DNA of 64,000 nt, taken from positions 575,136 to 639,135 of the forward strand of contig NZ_KE136481.1 in the NCBI RefSeq assembly GCF_000407185.1. The letters run 5' to 3'. Origin of the DNA: Enterococcus malodoratus ATCC 43197. GTDB lineage: Bacteria > Bacillota > Bacilli > Lactobacillales > Enterococcaceae. A program made the translations under genes and the position numbers. A model generated the notes under the pieces. That model was given only the letters and a program-made list of their open reading frames with translations, was not told the DNA's origin and searched no databases. Positions 29,140-40,155 of this stretch are shown here, one piece after another. Positions within the stretch are counted from its first letter, which is position 1; every line of letters starts with the position of its first letter.

Positions 29140-29185
29140 CTAGAAAAAACAAAGAAAGCTCCCTATCCAATTTGAATAGGGAGCT
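29140..29185 (-). terminator. pyrG leader attenuator
   Basis: Minus-strand AGCTCCCTAT pairs perfectly with ATAGGGAGCT, followed by TTTCTTTGTTTTTTC, between the promoter and pyrG. The CCCT-containing 5' arm can pair with a poly-G transcript start, the antiterminator mechanism known in Bacillus subtilis and Lactococcus. Confidence 0.85.
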
Positions 29186-29225
29186 ATGAATTCACTAAAC
29201 ACTTGACCCTTACTAAAAGGGTGCC

Positions 29226-29262
29226 CAAGCAGTATAATACCGACACTTGAGAAAAATGTCAA
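29226..29262 (-). promoter_or_regulatory. pyrG promoter with GGGC transcript start
   Basis: Minus-strand TTGACA (29257-29262), a 17-nt spacer, TATTAT (29234-29239), 7 nt, then GGGC from 29226. The GGGC start is the feature needed for G-reiteration when CTP is low in B. subtilis pyrG. Confidence 0.85.
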
Positions 29263-29290
29263 CTGTAATTATTAGTTACTTAATTTTCTT

Positions 29291-29740
29291 TTAATCAAAT
29301 AATCTGCCAAACAGGCTTTTCTTTTTCTTCGAGCCTTCTTCATCCTTCGAAGCTGTCGGCGGATATTTCTCTTCTATATCAATGATCTCTTCATTCACCG
29401 CATGGTCCGTCACCAATAATACGCCAATACTATCTTCTGAATCGACCGTCGCGTCATTCACGATGGTAAAATCGGCGGAATTTTTAGAAGCTAGTGCAAT
29501 AAAGTCTTTCTGCACCTTTTCATCGACAGCACCATTGATCAATAATTTGCCTTCTGGATATTTTTGAATCTCCGTAATCAAATGGTCGCGATCCTGTTGA
29601 TTCTTCATTTCTCTTACCGTCATACTCACAAAACAACGTTCGCGAAACGTGCCTAAATATTTACGCTGTTCATCGGGATTAATCCGTGCCGCGCCAAAAC
29701 GTCCCTTATCTAAATGTTGCTGCAATTCATCTTTTACCAT
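29291..29740 (-). CDS. DUF1694 (YueI-like) protein
   Basis: A 149-residue cytosolic protein of unknown role, similar to YueI of Bacillus. The ATG at 29738-29740 is preferred because the homologous block starts at MVKDELQQHLDKG. FRERCFVSMTVREM and KYPEGKLLINGAVDE are the conserved stretches. The C terminus ends in a basic KKKKSLFGRLFD tail. No catalytic motif is evident. It lies between pyrG and the divergent SulP gene. Confidence 0.75.
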   Translation of the reverse strand: MVKDELQQHLDKGRFGAARINPDEQRKYLGTFRERCFVSMTVREMKNQQDRDHLITEIQKYPEGKLLINGAVDEKVQKDFIALASKNSADFTIVNDATVDSEDSIGVLLVTDHAVNEEIIDIEEKYPPTASKDEEGSKKKKSLFGRLFD

Positions 29741-29864
29741 CTCTCTCACTTCCCCATAAATAAATTTCCTTTGGCTCCAGTATATCAAAATCGTCAGAAA
29801 AATGCTGAATCTCTGCTAAAAGTAATCAAAAACTAAATGTTGACTAGAAAACATAAGAAAACCA

Positions 29865-29893
29865 TTGTACTTTTATCGTTACTCTTTTATAGT
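29865..29893 (+). promoter_or_regulatory. Promoter of the SulP gene
   Basis: TTGTAC (29865-29870), a 17-nt spacer and TATAGT (29888-29893). Confidence 0.5.
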
Positions 29894-29921
29894 TAAAGAT
29901 GGTTTTAAAATGTTTGGCAAA

Positions 29922-29946
29922 AGCCCGTTTACTTACGGGCTTTTGT
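29922..29946 (+). terminator. Leader hairpin upstream of the SulP gene
   Basis: AAAAGCCCGT pairs perfectly with ACGGGCTTTT around TTACTT in the transcribed leader, 25 bp before the GTG start. The tail is only TGTCGTATTTTC, so it may act as an attenuator or weak terminator. Confidence 0.5.
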
Positions 29947-29970
29947 CGTATTTTCAAAAAGGAGTGTTTT

Positions 29971-31590
29971 GTGATCAAGCGTTATATGAATTTGTTACAA
30001 CAGGAGTTTCGCCATTACTCTAAGGGAAAACTCCAAAAGGATTTATTGTCAGGTCTGACTGTTGCTGCGGTAGCACTGCCCTTAGCTTTGGCTTTTGGTG
30101 TTTCCAGCGGAGCCGACGCTGCGGCCGGAATGATTACGGCTATTATTGCAGGTCTCGTTATTGGCACTCTTTCAGGCGGATTTTATCAGATTTCTGGTCC
30201 GACTGGTGCAATGGCTGCCATCTTAACTGGGATTATCGCCTCGCAAGGGTTAGCAGGTGTTTTAGTCGCCACCTTCATCGCAGGTATCATTTTACTGATA
30301 GCCGGATTATTTAAGCTTGGAAGTCTCACTTCCTTCATCCCGTCACCGGTTATTACCGGGTTTACTTCCGGTATCGCCATCATCATTGCTTTAGGACAGA
30401 TCGACAACTTTTTCGGTACATCATCAAGCGGTGATAGTGCTTTAGCAAAACTGATCAGCTACCGATCCGGTTTTTCACCAGATCTGCCTACCTTGATTTT
30501 AGGTATAATCGTTTTACTATTGCTGATCTTTTATCCAAAAAAATGGAATCAGATCTTACCTGCTTCACTGGTCGCTATTATTCTAGCAACTTTTGCTTCT
30601 ATTATATTTAATCTGCCAGTCGCAAAAGTTGGCAAAATTCCAACATCACTACTAACTAGCGAACGTCTTCATCTAGCAACCCTTAATCTCTCGTTAGTAA
30701 AGCAATTATTCTTACCTGCGGTTAGCATCGCAATGCTGGGTATGATAGAAAGCTTACTCTGCGGAGCTTCTGCCGGACGCATGACCGGAAAAGATCTCGA
30801 CAGCAATCAAGAATTGATCGCTCAAGGAATCGGAAATATGATTCTGCCCTTCTTTGGCGGTATCCCGGCAACAGCCGCGATCGCAAGAACCAGTGTGGCA
30901 ATAAAATCGGGTGCGCAAACACGGTTGGCCGGAATTTTCCATGCACTCTTCCTATTTCTATCGATGATTATTTTTGCACCAATCATGTCACAGATCCCAA
31001 TGGCCGCTCTTGCCAGCGTTCTGCTTATTACAAGCTGGCGAATGCACGAATGGACGACTATTAAAACGATGATTAAGCAGAAAAATCGTACAGCGATTCT
31101 TCTATTCGTTGTAACCATGCTGAGCACGATCATTTTCGATTTGAGCATCGCAATCGTGATCGGTGTCATCTGCGGCTGTATTTTCTTTATCGCAAAAAGC
31201 GCCCGTATTTCTATTATCACCGAAGAGATTGATTGGACAAGAATGGATCTGCCGCATTCTGAGGCTGGCTCTGATTGGGCAGTCATCTACATCACCGGTC
31301 CGTTGTTCTTCATGTCGGCGAATCAGTTGAAAAGGGAACTTGATCTGGCCATCGACAAAGAAGGCATCATCTTTTCACTGCGCGGTGTTCCAAGTATCGA
31401 TTTAACTGCGCGAGACACCTTTGCCGATTATTTCTCAGTTGCTGCGTTAAACAATCAAAAATTGATTTTCACTTCGATGCAGCCTGAGGTTGAAAAACAA
31501 TTCCAGCAATTATGGGATAAGCAAGCTCATTGTCCCATCCAGCACCCCACTGTTGCACATGCACTTCATGCATTGCATCAAGCATACTAA
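29971..31590 (+). CDS. SulP family anion transporter with STAS domain
   Basis: An inorganic anion permease (sulfate, bicarbonate or a related ion) of 539 residues. The GTG at 29971 is chosen because AAGGAG lies 6 nt upstream; the longer frame runs through the leader hairpin. DLLSGLTVAAVALPLALAFG and GPTGAMAAIL are the SulP signature regions in the first membrane segments. There are ten or more hydrophobic spans to about residue 420. A STAS domain follows (about 430-535, with FSLRGVPSIDLTARD). The substrate cannot be told from sequence. Confidence 0.85.
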   Translation: MIKRYMNLLQQEFRHYSKGKLQKDLLSGLTVAAVALPLALAFGVSSGADAAAGMITAIIAGLVIGTLSGGFYQISGPTGAMAAILTGIIASQGLAGVLVATFIAGIILLIAGLFKLGSLTSFIPSPVITGFTSGIAIIIALGQIDNFFGTSSSGDSALAKLISYRSGFSPDLPTLILGIIVLLLLIFYPKKWNQILPASLVAIILATFASIIFNLPVAKVGKIPTSLLTSERLHLATLNLSLVKQLFLPAVSIAMLGMIESLLCGASAGRMTGKDLDSNQELIAQGIGNMILPFFGGIPATAAIARTSVAIKSGAQTRLAGIFHALFLFLSMIIFAPIMSQIPMAALASVLLITSWRMHEWTTIKTMIKQKNRTAILLFVVTMLSTIIFDLSIAIVIGVICGCIFFIAKSARISIITEEIDWTRMDLPHSEAGSDWAVIYITGPLFFMSANQLKRELDLAIDKEGIIFSLRGVPSIDLTARDTFADYFSVAALNNQKLIFTSMQPEVEKQFQQLWDKQAHCPIQHPTVAHALHALHQAY

Positions 31591-31598
31591 AACGTTCA

Positions 31599-31632
31599 AA
31601 AGAGCTGCAAGAAATTTTCTCGCAGCTCTTTA
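31599..31632 (+). terminator. Terminator of the SulP gene
   Basis: AAAGAGCTGC pairs with GCAGCTCTTT, with further AGAAA/TTTCT pairing inside, 10 bp after the stop. Confidence 0.85.
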
Positions 31633-31655
31633 TTTCTGAATAATTTAATCCGTCA

Positions 31656-32360
31656 CTATTCCATTTCTTCTAGCTGTTTACGTCTCATTTCTTCTGTTTG
31701 CTTATTTAAATCATTTTCAGCCTGAGACAACTCTTCAAAAGTCAAGATTCCATCGTTATTCAGATCCGCTTGAGAAGTTTCTTCGCTGATCACTCGTTCA
31801 CCGTTTGGCAAGACGCGAAGAACCGTGACAGCTGCTCCACTAGGACTTACCAACACCTTACCAACCTGATCATCCTTTTGAGGCTGTTCAGCTGATGCCT
31901 CCGGAGTTGCCGGCGCTGCCGACTGATTCGTTTCACTATACGGTTGTGGTACCGCCACTTCACTGGATGTTGAGGATTCTTCGGTACGCAAATAACTCTT
32001 AGACGGTTCTATCTTAATCTTCTTTTCCGCCTCTTCGCCGTTCACTTTCGAAGTCAATGTCAGTTCTTTGGTTTTTGGTTCGGTCAATTGGTACTCGATG
32101 CGAAACAGACCATGCTCATCCGCGGTTTCTTTTTTATCATCCACAGAAACTGTCGCATTTGGATCAGTCGTACCAGTGATAATTGCTTTGCCTAGTTCAT
32201 CGGTTTCAAACGTTTTGAAACTAATAATTTCAAGTTTCTTTTTTTCTTCAGAAGAGGACTCTGAAATACTAGACTCTCTCTTTTGCTCTTTATCTGTATT
32301 ACACCCCGCCAACAAAAAAATACTCGCTGTAACAACCGCTAATCCAACAATCTTTTTCAT
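31656..32360 (-). CDS. Lipoprotein with Ig-like domain and C-terminal calcium-loop motif
   Basis: A 234-residue surface lipoprotein. The ATG at 32358-32360 follows GGAGGG. The signal peptide ends in the lipobox LLAGC, Cys near residue 19. A Ser/Glu-rich linker leads to a bacterial Ig-like domain (about 45-120, with ITGTTDPNATVSVDD and DEHGLFRIEY). A Pro/Ala/Ser-rich stretch follows, and near the C terminus DLNNDGILTFEEL fits an EF-hand-type calcium loop (D-x-N-x-D-G...E). Function unknown; an exposed adhesin-like or calcium-responsive role is a guess. It is monocistronic. Confidence 0.75.
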   Translation of the reverse strand: MKKIVGLAVVTASIFLLAGCNTDKEQKRESSISESSSEEKKKLEIISFKTFETDELGKAIITGTTDPNATVSVDDKKETADEHGLFRIEYQLTEPKTKELTLTSKVNGEEAEKKIKIEPSKSYLRTEESSTSSEVAVPQPYSETNQSAAPATPEASAEQPQKDDQVGKVLVSPSGAAVTVLRVLPNGERVISEETSQADLNNDGILTFEELSQAENDLNKQTEEMRRKQLEEME

Positions 32361-32465
32361 AAATCCCTCCAAAATTTAGTATAAAAATAGATACCCTATC
32401 TCTTTTCACATCAGCTAATAGATTATTTGTATTATCCAAATTATTCTTAATAATTCAATTATAAC

Positions 32466-32506
32466 AAAAGAAATCTCGTTAAGAAATATATTCTTAACGA
32501 GATTGA
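32466..32506. repeat. 13-bp inverted repeat upstream of the lipoprotein gene
   Basis: ATCTCGTTAAGAA and TTCTTAACGAGAT are perfect arms around a 5-nt centre. On the minus strand TTTCTTTTGTTATAAT follows, so it is either a terminator after eno or an operator next to a TATAAT box of the lipoprotein gene. Confidence 0.6.
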
Positions 32507-32602
32507 TCAGTAGAGAAAAACTAAGAAAGAGAATAAACCAAAGGAGTTTGTCCCTTTATGCGTATTTCCTCGCTTAATTTTTTTATCATAAATATATATA
32601 AA

Positions 32603-32634
32603 AAAGCTGTGGTGCAAAAGCACCACAGCCTTAA
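32603..32634 (-). terminator. Terminator of the glycolytic operon after eno
   Basis: Minus-strand GGCTGTGGTGC pairs with GCACCACAGCT around TTTT and is followed by TTTTTT. Confidence 0.9.
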
Positions 32635-32659
32635 TCGTTTATCCGTTGTTCAAAGCTAA

Positions 32660-34045
<1,386 letters not shown>

Positions 34046-34088
34046 TCACGAGCAGTTGCAAACAAAAGCTGCAATTTTCTTAAAAAAA

Positions 34089-34844
<756 letters not shown>

Positions 34845-34900
34845 TTAAAAAAACTCCTTTTCATTATCTGTCTAGTGTCACAAGTGCGACACTTTTCGAA

Positions 34901-36091
34901 TTATTTATCGTTGATTGCTGCAAGACCAGGTAATTCTTTGCCTTCAAGTAATTCAAGACTTGCGCCGCCGCCTGTTGAAATGTGAGTGAACTTGTCAGCG
35001 AAGCCAAGTTGTTCAGCTGCTGCTGCAGAATCACCGCCACCGATGATTGTTGTAGCATCTTTCAAGTTTGCGATTGCTTCACAAACACCAATTGTTCCAC
35101 GAGCAAAGTTACTCATTTCGAACACACCCATAGGTCCGTTCCATACAACTGTTTTTGCGCCTTCTAATGTTTGAGCAAACAAAGCGATTGATTCTGGTCC
35201 AATATCAAGACCCATTTGTCCTGTAGGAACATCACCAGTATGTTCTTCCGTTGGAACGTCATTTGAAAATTCAGCCGCTGTGATTGAATCAACTGGTAAG
35301 ACTAATTTGTCGCCTGCTGCTTCGATTAATTCTTTCGCTAATTCCACTTTATCAGCTTCTACTAATGAATTGCCGATTTCCATGCCTTTAGCTTTGTAGA
35401 ATGTATAAGTCATTCCGCCGCCGATCAAGATTTTGTCCGCTTTAGGAATTAAGTTTTTAATTACGCCGATTTTGTCAGAAACTTTCGCGCCGCCTAAGAT
35501 CGCGATCATAGGACGTTTAGGTTCTTCAACAGCTTCGCCGATGAATTTGATTTCTTTTTCCATCAAGAATCCAGCTACAGTTGGAATTCCAGTAGAAGCA
35601 ATACCTACGTTAGAAGCGTGAGCACGGTGAGCAGTACCAAAAGCGTCATTGACGAATACATCGCCTAATGAAGCCCAGTATTTACCAAGTTCAGCGTCAT
35701 TGCCGCTTTCTTTTTTACCGTCGATATCTTCATAACGAGTGTTTTCAAATACAACTACGTCGCCGTCTTTCATGTCTGCGATTGCTGCTTCTAATTCAGA
35801 ACCACGAGTTTCAGGTACAAACGTTACGTTCTTACCTAATAATTCGCTTAAACGTTCAGCAACAGGTTTTAATGATTTGCCTGCTTTGTCTTCTTCTGTT
35901 TTCACACGTCCTAGGTGAGAGAACAAAATTGCTTTGCCGCCTTGTTCTAAAATGTAGTTGATTGTTGGTAACGCCGCTTTAATACGAGTGTCATCAGTAA
36001 TCACGCCATCTTTAACAGGAACGTTGAAGTCCACACGAACTAAAACTTTCTTGTCTTTCAAGTCAAGATCCTTAACTGTCATTTTTGCCAT
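34901..36091 (-). CDS. pgk: Phosphoglycerate kinase
   Basis: Makes ATP from 1,3-bisphosphoglycerate and ADP. The 396 residues include [12 protein letters not shown] at the N terminus, the substrate-binding FSHLGR, and the hinge and nucleotide region [13 protein letters not shown] with [15 protein letters not shown]. It lies 149 bp after gap, with a terminator-like hairpin between them. Confidence 0.97.
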   Translation of the reverse strand: MAKMTVKDLDLKDKKVLVRVDFNVPVKDGVITDDTRIKAALPTINYILEQGGKAILFSHLGRVKTEEDKAGKSLKPVAERLSELLGKNVTFVPETRGSELEAAIADMKDGDVVVFENTRYEDIDGKKESGNDAELGKYWASLGDVFVNDAFGTAHRAHASNVGIASTGIPTVAGFLMEKEIKFIGEAVEEPKRPMIAILGGAKVSDKIGVIKNLIPKADKILIGGGMTYTFYKAKGMEIGNSLVEADKVELAKELIEAAGDKLVLPVDSITAAEFSNDVPTEEHTGDVPTGQMGLDIGPESIALFAQTLEGAKTVVWNGPMGVFEMSNFARGTIGVCEAIANLKDATTIIGGGDSAAAAEQLGFADKFTHISTGGGASLELLEGKELPGLAAINDK

Positions 36092-36170
36092 GAAAGAAAA
36101 CCTCCAAATAATTTTTTTGTATTCCTTTATTATACAACTCTTTTCGCAAAAAGAGCGAATGATAAACTTA

Positions 36171-36203
36171 CGAAAAAAACGGAGAAGCGCGTTGCTTCCC
36201 CGC
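36171..36203 (-). terminator. Hairpin between gap and pgk
   Basis: Minus-strand GGGGAAGC pairs with GCTTCTCC around AACGC and is followed by GTTTTTTTC. In the middle of the cluster it probably lets only part of the transcripts continue, raising gap over the downstream genes. Confidence 0.75.
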
Positions 36204-36240
36204 CTTGTTCAGACAATGTCATTTTCGTTTAAACTAAATC

Positions 36241-37242
36241 TTAAAGTTTAGCGAAGTATTCTAAAGTACGAACTAATTGAGCTGTGTATGACATTTCGTT
36301 ATCATACCAAGCAACAGTTTTAACTAATTGTTGTTCGCCAACTGTCATTACTTTAGTTTGAGTTTCGTCAAATAATGAACCGTAAGTCATGCCTACGATA
36401 TCTGAAGAAACGATTTCGTCAGTGTTGTAACCGAATGATTCAGTTTCTGCTGCTTTCATAGCTGCATTTACTTCATCAACAGTAACTTTTTTGTTAAGAA
36501 CAGTAACTAATTCAGTTAATGAACCAGTTGCAACAGGAACACGTTGAGCAGCTCCGTCTAATTTACCGTTCAAATCAGGGATAACTAAACCGATAGCTTT
36601 AGCAGCACCAGTTGAGTTAGGCACGATGTTTGCTGCAGCAGCACGCGCACGACGGAAGTCACCTTTAGGATGAGGTCCATCAAGAGTCATTTGGTCACCT
36701 GTGTAAGCATGGATAGTTGTCATTAATCCTTCAACAACACCAAATTCGTCATTTAAAGTTTTAGCCATAGGAGCTAAACAGTTAGTAGTACAAGAAGCAC
36801 CAGAGATAACTGTTTCGTCACCAGTTAAAGTTTCGTGGTTAGTGTTGTAAACGATTGTTGGAACATCGTTACCACCAGGAGCTGAGATAACAACACGTTT
36901 AGCACCAGCTGTTAAATGTTTTTCAGCAGCAGATTTTGAAGTGAAGAATCCAGTACATTCTAATACGATATCTACTCCTAGTTCTCCCCATGGTAATTCT
37001 TCAGGGTTGCGGTTAGCAAGAACTTTAACTTCTTTGCCGTTTACGTTGAATGAACCTTCATGAACTTCAACAGTTCCGTTAAAGCGACCTTGAGTTGTAT
37101 CATATTTTAACAAGTGAGCCAACATTTTAGCGTCTGTTAAGTCGTTGATTGCCACAACTTCCAATCCTGCTACATCCTGGATACGGCGGAATGCTAAGCG
37201 TCCGATACGTCCAAATCCGTTAATTCCAACTTTTACTGTCAT
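36241..37242 (-). CDS. gapA: Glyceraldehyde-3-phosphate dehydrogenase
   Basis: NAD-dependent oxidation and phosphorylation of glyceraldehyde-3-phosphate. The 333 residues start with [15 protein letters not shown] (Rossmann) and have the catalytic Cys151 in [12 protein letters not shown]. The NDLTD motif after the second strand suits NAD. It follows cggR by 36 bp, as in the gapA operon of other Firmicutes, where CggR represses it in the absence of glycolytic flux. Confidence 0.97.
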   Translation of the reverse strand: MTVKVGINGFGRIGRLAFRRIQDVAGLEVVAINDLTDAKMLAHLLKYDTTQGRFNGTVEVHEGSFNVNGKEVKVLANRNPEELPWGELGVDIVLECTGFFTSKSAAEKHLTAGAKRVVISAPGGNDVPTIVYNTNHETLTGDETVISGASCTTNCLAPMAKTLNDEFGVVEGLMTTIHAYTGDQMTLDGPHPKGDFRRARAAAANIVPNSTGAAKAIGLVIPDLNGKLDGAAQRVPVATGSLTELVTVLNKKVTVDEVNAAMKAAETESFGYNTDEIVSSDIVGMTYGSLFDETQTKVMTVGEQQLVKTVAWYDNEMSYTAQLVRTLEYFAKL

Positions 37243-37278
37243 TTAAGATTTCCTCCTTATGGAATCAAAAAAATATAT

Positions 37279-38322
37279 TTATTTTAAAGGGGATTTCCCT
37301 TTTAAAATCTCATTTGCGGCGGCTTCATCAGTGATGAGCCACGTTTGTTTTGGAGCATTTTTCATATACGCGGTAATGGCTTTGACTTTGCTCTTGCCAC
37401 CCGCGACTGCTAGAACCGTTGGCATCTTTTGGATATCTTCTAAAGATAATCCGATGCGTGGCACTTTATGAACGATTGCTCCATGTTCGTCGAAAAAGTA
37501 ACCAAAGGATTCTGCAACTGCATTTTTTTGTTTCAAACGAACAATCTCATCTTCCGACATTTTTCGTCTGGCTGCCATATGGACAGCTCGACCAATACTG
37601 TGAACAACACAATTGGCCTCTTTGATCATCGCCAACACAGTTCTGATTGAAGGTTCTTTCAGTAACGTGTGGTAGGCTTCTTCACTTAATTGTTCCGGAA
37701 CATATAATGCTCGGTGTTCTCCATGAGCATTGGCGGCCATCAAAGCACTTACCGAATTCGCTTGAATGGATACTGCTTCACCAATTCCGCCTCTTGCAGG
37801 AACAAAAAGGTTATGACGTTTTGTTGTTTCCAACGGGCTGACGTGTCTTGCGACTTCCGCCATCGTCGTACCGCCCATGACTGCAATAATATTTCGACCC
37901 TCTGGTAGTTGCCGTTGTAAAGCCTCATCAACTAACTCGCCAAACTCACCGATTACTTTTTCCTGCTCGTCACTGTTACCAGAAACGATCAAACAACGTT
38001 CGATTTCAAAAAGTGAAGCAAGTTGTTTCTCCAACTGATCCATGCCAGTGAACTGCTCCATCAAAAGTTCCAGATGTTGCAAGAGCCCTTCGCCTTTTTC
38101 AGTTAATAACATCCCACTCTTTGTTGCGTCAATCAAACGCTGATCTCTAAGATAATCCGTCTCACCACGTAAAACACGTTCTGTAAGACCCAATGAATCA
38201 GCTAAGTTTCTTCGACCAATCGGCTGCATCCAGAAGATATTTTGCATTATGCGATATCTCTTTTTGACAACCTCTAACACATCAGGGGCGATTGCTTCAA
38301 GTACTCTTAGTTCACTTAACAA
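37279..38322 (-). CDS. cggR: Central glycolytic genes regulator CggR
   Basis: A SorC-family repressor of the gap operon whose ligand in B. subtilis is fructose-1,6-bisphosphate. I place the start at TTG 38320-38322 because GGAGGA lies 6 nt upstream and the chain then has 347 residues, near B. subtilis CggR (340). The longer frame would cross the operator. The N-terminal part resembles an RpoN-like helix-turn-helix (GRRNLADSLGLTERVLRGETDYL). The C-terminal sugar-binding domain starts near residue 90, with VMGGTTMAEVA and VPARGGIGE. Confidence 0.9.
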   Translation of the reverse strand: MLSELRVLEAIAPDVLEVVKKRYRIMQNIFWMQPIGRRNLADSLGLTERVLRGETDYLRDQRLIDATKSGMLLTEKGEGLLQHLELLMEQFTGMDQLEKQLASLFEIERCLIVSGNSDEQEKVIGEFGELVDEALQRQLPEGRNIIAVMGGTTMAEVARHVSPLETTKRHNLFVPARGGIGEAVSIQANSVSALMAANAHGEHRALYVPEQLSEEAYHTLLKEPSIRTVLAMIKEANCVVHSIGRAVHMAARRKMSEDEIVRLKQKNAVAESFGYFFDEHGAIVHKVPRIGLSLEDIQKMPTVLAVAGGKSKVKAITAYMKNAPKQTWLITDEAAANEILKGKSPLK

Positions 38323-38337
38323 AGGAATTCCTCCGTT

Positions 38338-38373
38338 GGACTTAAGTAGTCCCTCATAGACTTTTAGCGACCC
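38338..38373 (-). promoter_or_regulatory. Candidate CggR operator
   Basis: Minus-strand GGGTC-GCTAAA-AGTCT is followed after 4 nt by GGGAC-TACTTA-AGTCC. This tandem GGGAC-N6-GTCC-like arrangement resembles the B. subtilis CggR operator. It sits just ahead of the cggR ribosome site. Confidence 0.65.
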
Positions 38374-38472
38374 ATGAATTTTAAAAAAAATGCAAGAAAG
38401 CCAAATCAATCATTTGAAATTTGCAGATTTCTTACATGACAAAGTGTAACAGTTTTAAGCCTGCTACGCAAG

Positions 38473-38500
38473 GAAAAAGCCAAGAATTTTTACTTGGCTT
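38473..38500 (-). terminator. Terminator of rpoN
   Basis: Minus-strand AAGCCAAG pairs with CTTGGCTT around a 9-nt loop and is followed by TTTCC. It overlaps the rpoN stop. Confidence 0.65.
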
Positions 38501-39800
38501 AATCGAAACGTTTTCTTTTCGATGAACTGGGAATATTTAGTGCATCGCGATACTTCGCAACAGTCCGTCGAGATATTTTTTGTTCTTTTTCTGCAAGCAG
38601 TTCAACAATTTTTTGATCCGATAACGGTTTGCGTTTATCTTCTTCTTCAACTAATGAAGCAATCAATTGTTTGACTTCATCGGCAGAGGTGTCTTCATCA
38701 TTGACCTTATTAACGAAAAAGCCGCGTAGTTCGAAAACACCAAAGTCAGTTTCAATATATTTCCCATTGACTGCCCGACTAATGGTTGATTCGTGGACTT
38801 CTAATTGTTTCGCGATATCTTTTAACATCAGTGGTTTTAGAGCACCCTTTTTTTCTTCAAAGAATGCCGCTTGCTCTTGAACAATGATTTTTCCAACTTC
38901 TAAAATGGTATCTTTTCGTTGACCAAGTGTTTTGCTCAACCATTCAAATTGCTGCAGTTTTTCCTTTAGATAAACTTTTGTTTCTTCATCCGCCTGCTTT
39001 TTCAGTCGATTGAAGTAGTTCTCTTGGAAATTCAGCCGTAGTTGTCCGCGCTTATTCGACAGCACAACTAACTCCCCTTCTCGTCTCACTAGTGTGAGAT
39101 CTGGGATGATGAAATTCGAATCCTGTCCACCAAAGCTCGCGCCTGGAAATGGATTCAATGTACGAATATAATCTAGAATCTGCTGAACTTGCGCCAGACT
39201 AATTTGATAATTTTTTGCGATCTGTTCAAATTTTCTTTTCGCGATTGCCTCAAATGATTCTTCTAATAGAAGATAAGCCAGTTCTGGAGCGTAATCATCC
39301 TGTTCGGTCTGCAACATCAAACATTCTTGCAGATCTCTTGCCGCAACACCTGGAGGGTCTAATTGTTGTAAAAGCGTTAATGCATCCAAGTATTGAATAT
39401 CCGTTGCCTTTAGTTCTTCTTTGATTTTTTCTTCGTCGACCTTTAGATAGCCATTTACATCGACATACTCCACTAAAACCAGCATGATTTCTCGAATGAA
39501 GGTATCTCGATAATTCAAATGAATCTGATTGATTAAATGCTCAAATAAAGAGACCGGATGATCTGCGATTTGGATAAACGATTCCTCTTTGACCGTTCCG
39601 CTATGCATCTGCATCAAATCACTTTGAATTTTTGGCGCTATCACTTCAAACAGCGGATTCTCTAAAGAGACCGTTTCAACGTAGTCCTGCAGCTCTTCAG
39701 TATTAAATTGTAAGATTTGAATAGCCTGCTGCAATTCTTGCGTCATCGCCAGTTTTTGGGTTTGCTGCTGCTTTTGCGAATAACCTTGTTGAAACTTCAT
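38499..39800 (-). CDS. rpoN: RNA polymerase sigma-54 factor
   Basis: The alternative sigma factor for -24/-12 promoters that need an enhancer-binding activator. In low-GC Firmicutes these are usually LevR-type regulators of mannose-class PTS operons. The 433-residue chain has the Gln-rich activator-binding region (QQTQKLAMTQELQQAIQILQ), the core-binding middle, the helix-turn-helix (LKDIAKQLEVHESTISRAVNGKYI), and the RpoN box near the C terminus as SRRTVAKYR. Its location upstream of cggR-gap is as in other enterococci. Confidence 0.95.
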   Translation of the reverse strand: MKFQQGYSQKQQQTQKLAMTQELQQAIQILQFNTEELQDYVETVSLENPLFEVIAPKIQSDLMQMHSGTVKEESFIQIADHPVSLFEHLINQIHLNYRDTFIREIMLVLVEYVDVNGYLKVDEEKIKEELKATDIQYLDALTLLQQLDPPGVAARDLQECLMLQTEQDDYAPELAYLLLEESFEAIAKRKFEQIAKNYQISLAQVQQILDYIRTLNPFPGASFGGQDSNFIIPDLTLVRREGELVVLSNKRGQLRLNFQENYFNRLKKQADEETKVYLKEKLQQFEWLSKTLGQRKDTILEVGKIIVQEQAAFFEEKKGALKPLMLKDIAKQLEVHESTISRAVNGKYIETDFGVFELRGFFVNKVNDEDTSADEVKQLIASLVEEEDKRKPLSDQKIVELLAEKEQKISRRTVAKYRDALNIPSSSKRKRFD

Positions 39801-39852
39801 ATACTTTCCCCTTGTTTTTTTAAAATTATATGCTAAACTAATAAACGTGCTC

Positions 39853-39924
39853 GCGCCCTTAGTGTAGTGGATATCACGTAAGATTCCGGTTCTTGAGACG
39901 GGGGTTCGATTCCCTCAGGGCGCA
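39853..39924 (+). tRNA. tRNA-Arg (anticodon CCG)
   Basis: A 72-nt cloverleaf. The acceptor arms GCGCCCT and AGGGCGC pair perfectly. The anticodon stem TAAGA/TCTTG holds the loop TTCCGGT with CCG at its centre. The T arm is GGGGG-TTCGATT-CCCTC. The discriminator is A. The 3' CCA is not encoded and must be added. A terminator follows. Confidence 0.92.
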
Positions 39925-39935
39925 TATTTTTTTAC

Positions 39936-39969
39936 GACACTTCTCTTTTTTTGAGAAGTGTTTTTTTGT
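39936..39969 (+). terminator. Terminator of tRNA-Arg
   Basis: ACACTTCTC pairs with GAGAAGTGT around a T-rich loop and is followed by TTTTTT. Confidence 0.85.
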
Positions 39970-40087
39970 TAACTTGAAAAAGTATCAAATAAATTTGATC
40001 CCTATGAGGTTCATTATACTTTTTTAAAGGACACTTATCAATTTTGATTCAATCGTGAAGAACGATATAACTCAATAATAATAACTA

Positions 40088-40132
40088 TTAACCTCTCTAA
40101 ATTGGACTTATGTCCCGCTTAGAGAGGTTAAT
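40088..40132 (-). terminator. Hairpin after the P450 gene
   Basis: Minus-strand TTAACCTCTCTAA pairs with TTAGAGAGGTTAA around a 17-nt loop. The tail is only moderately T-rich (TAGTTATTATTATT). Confidence 0.6.
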
Positions 40133-40155
40133 TGATTTGATAAAGTTACTATTAA

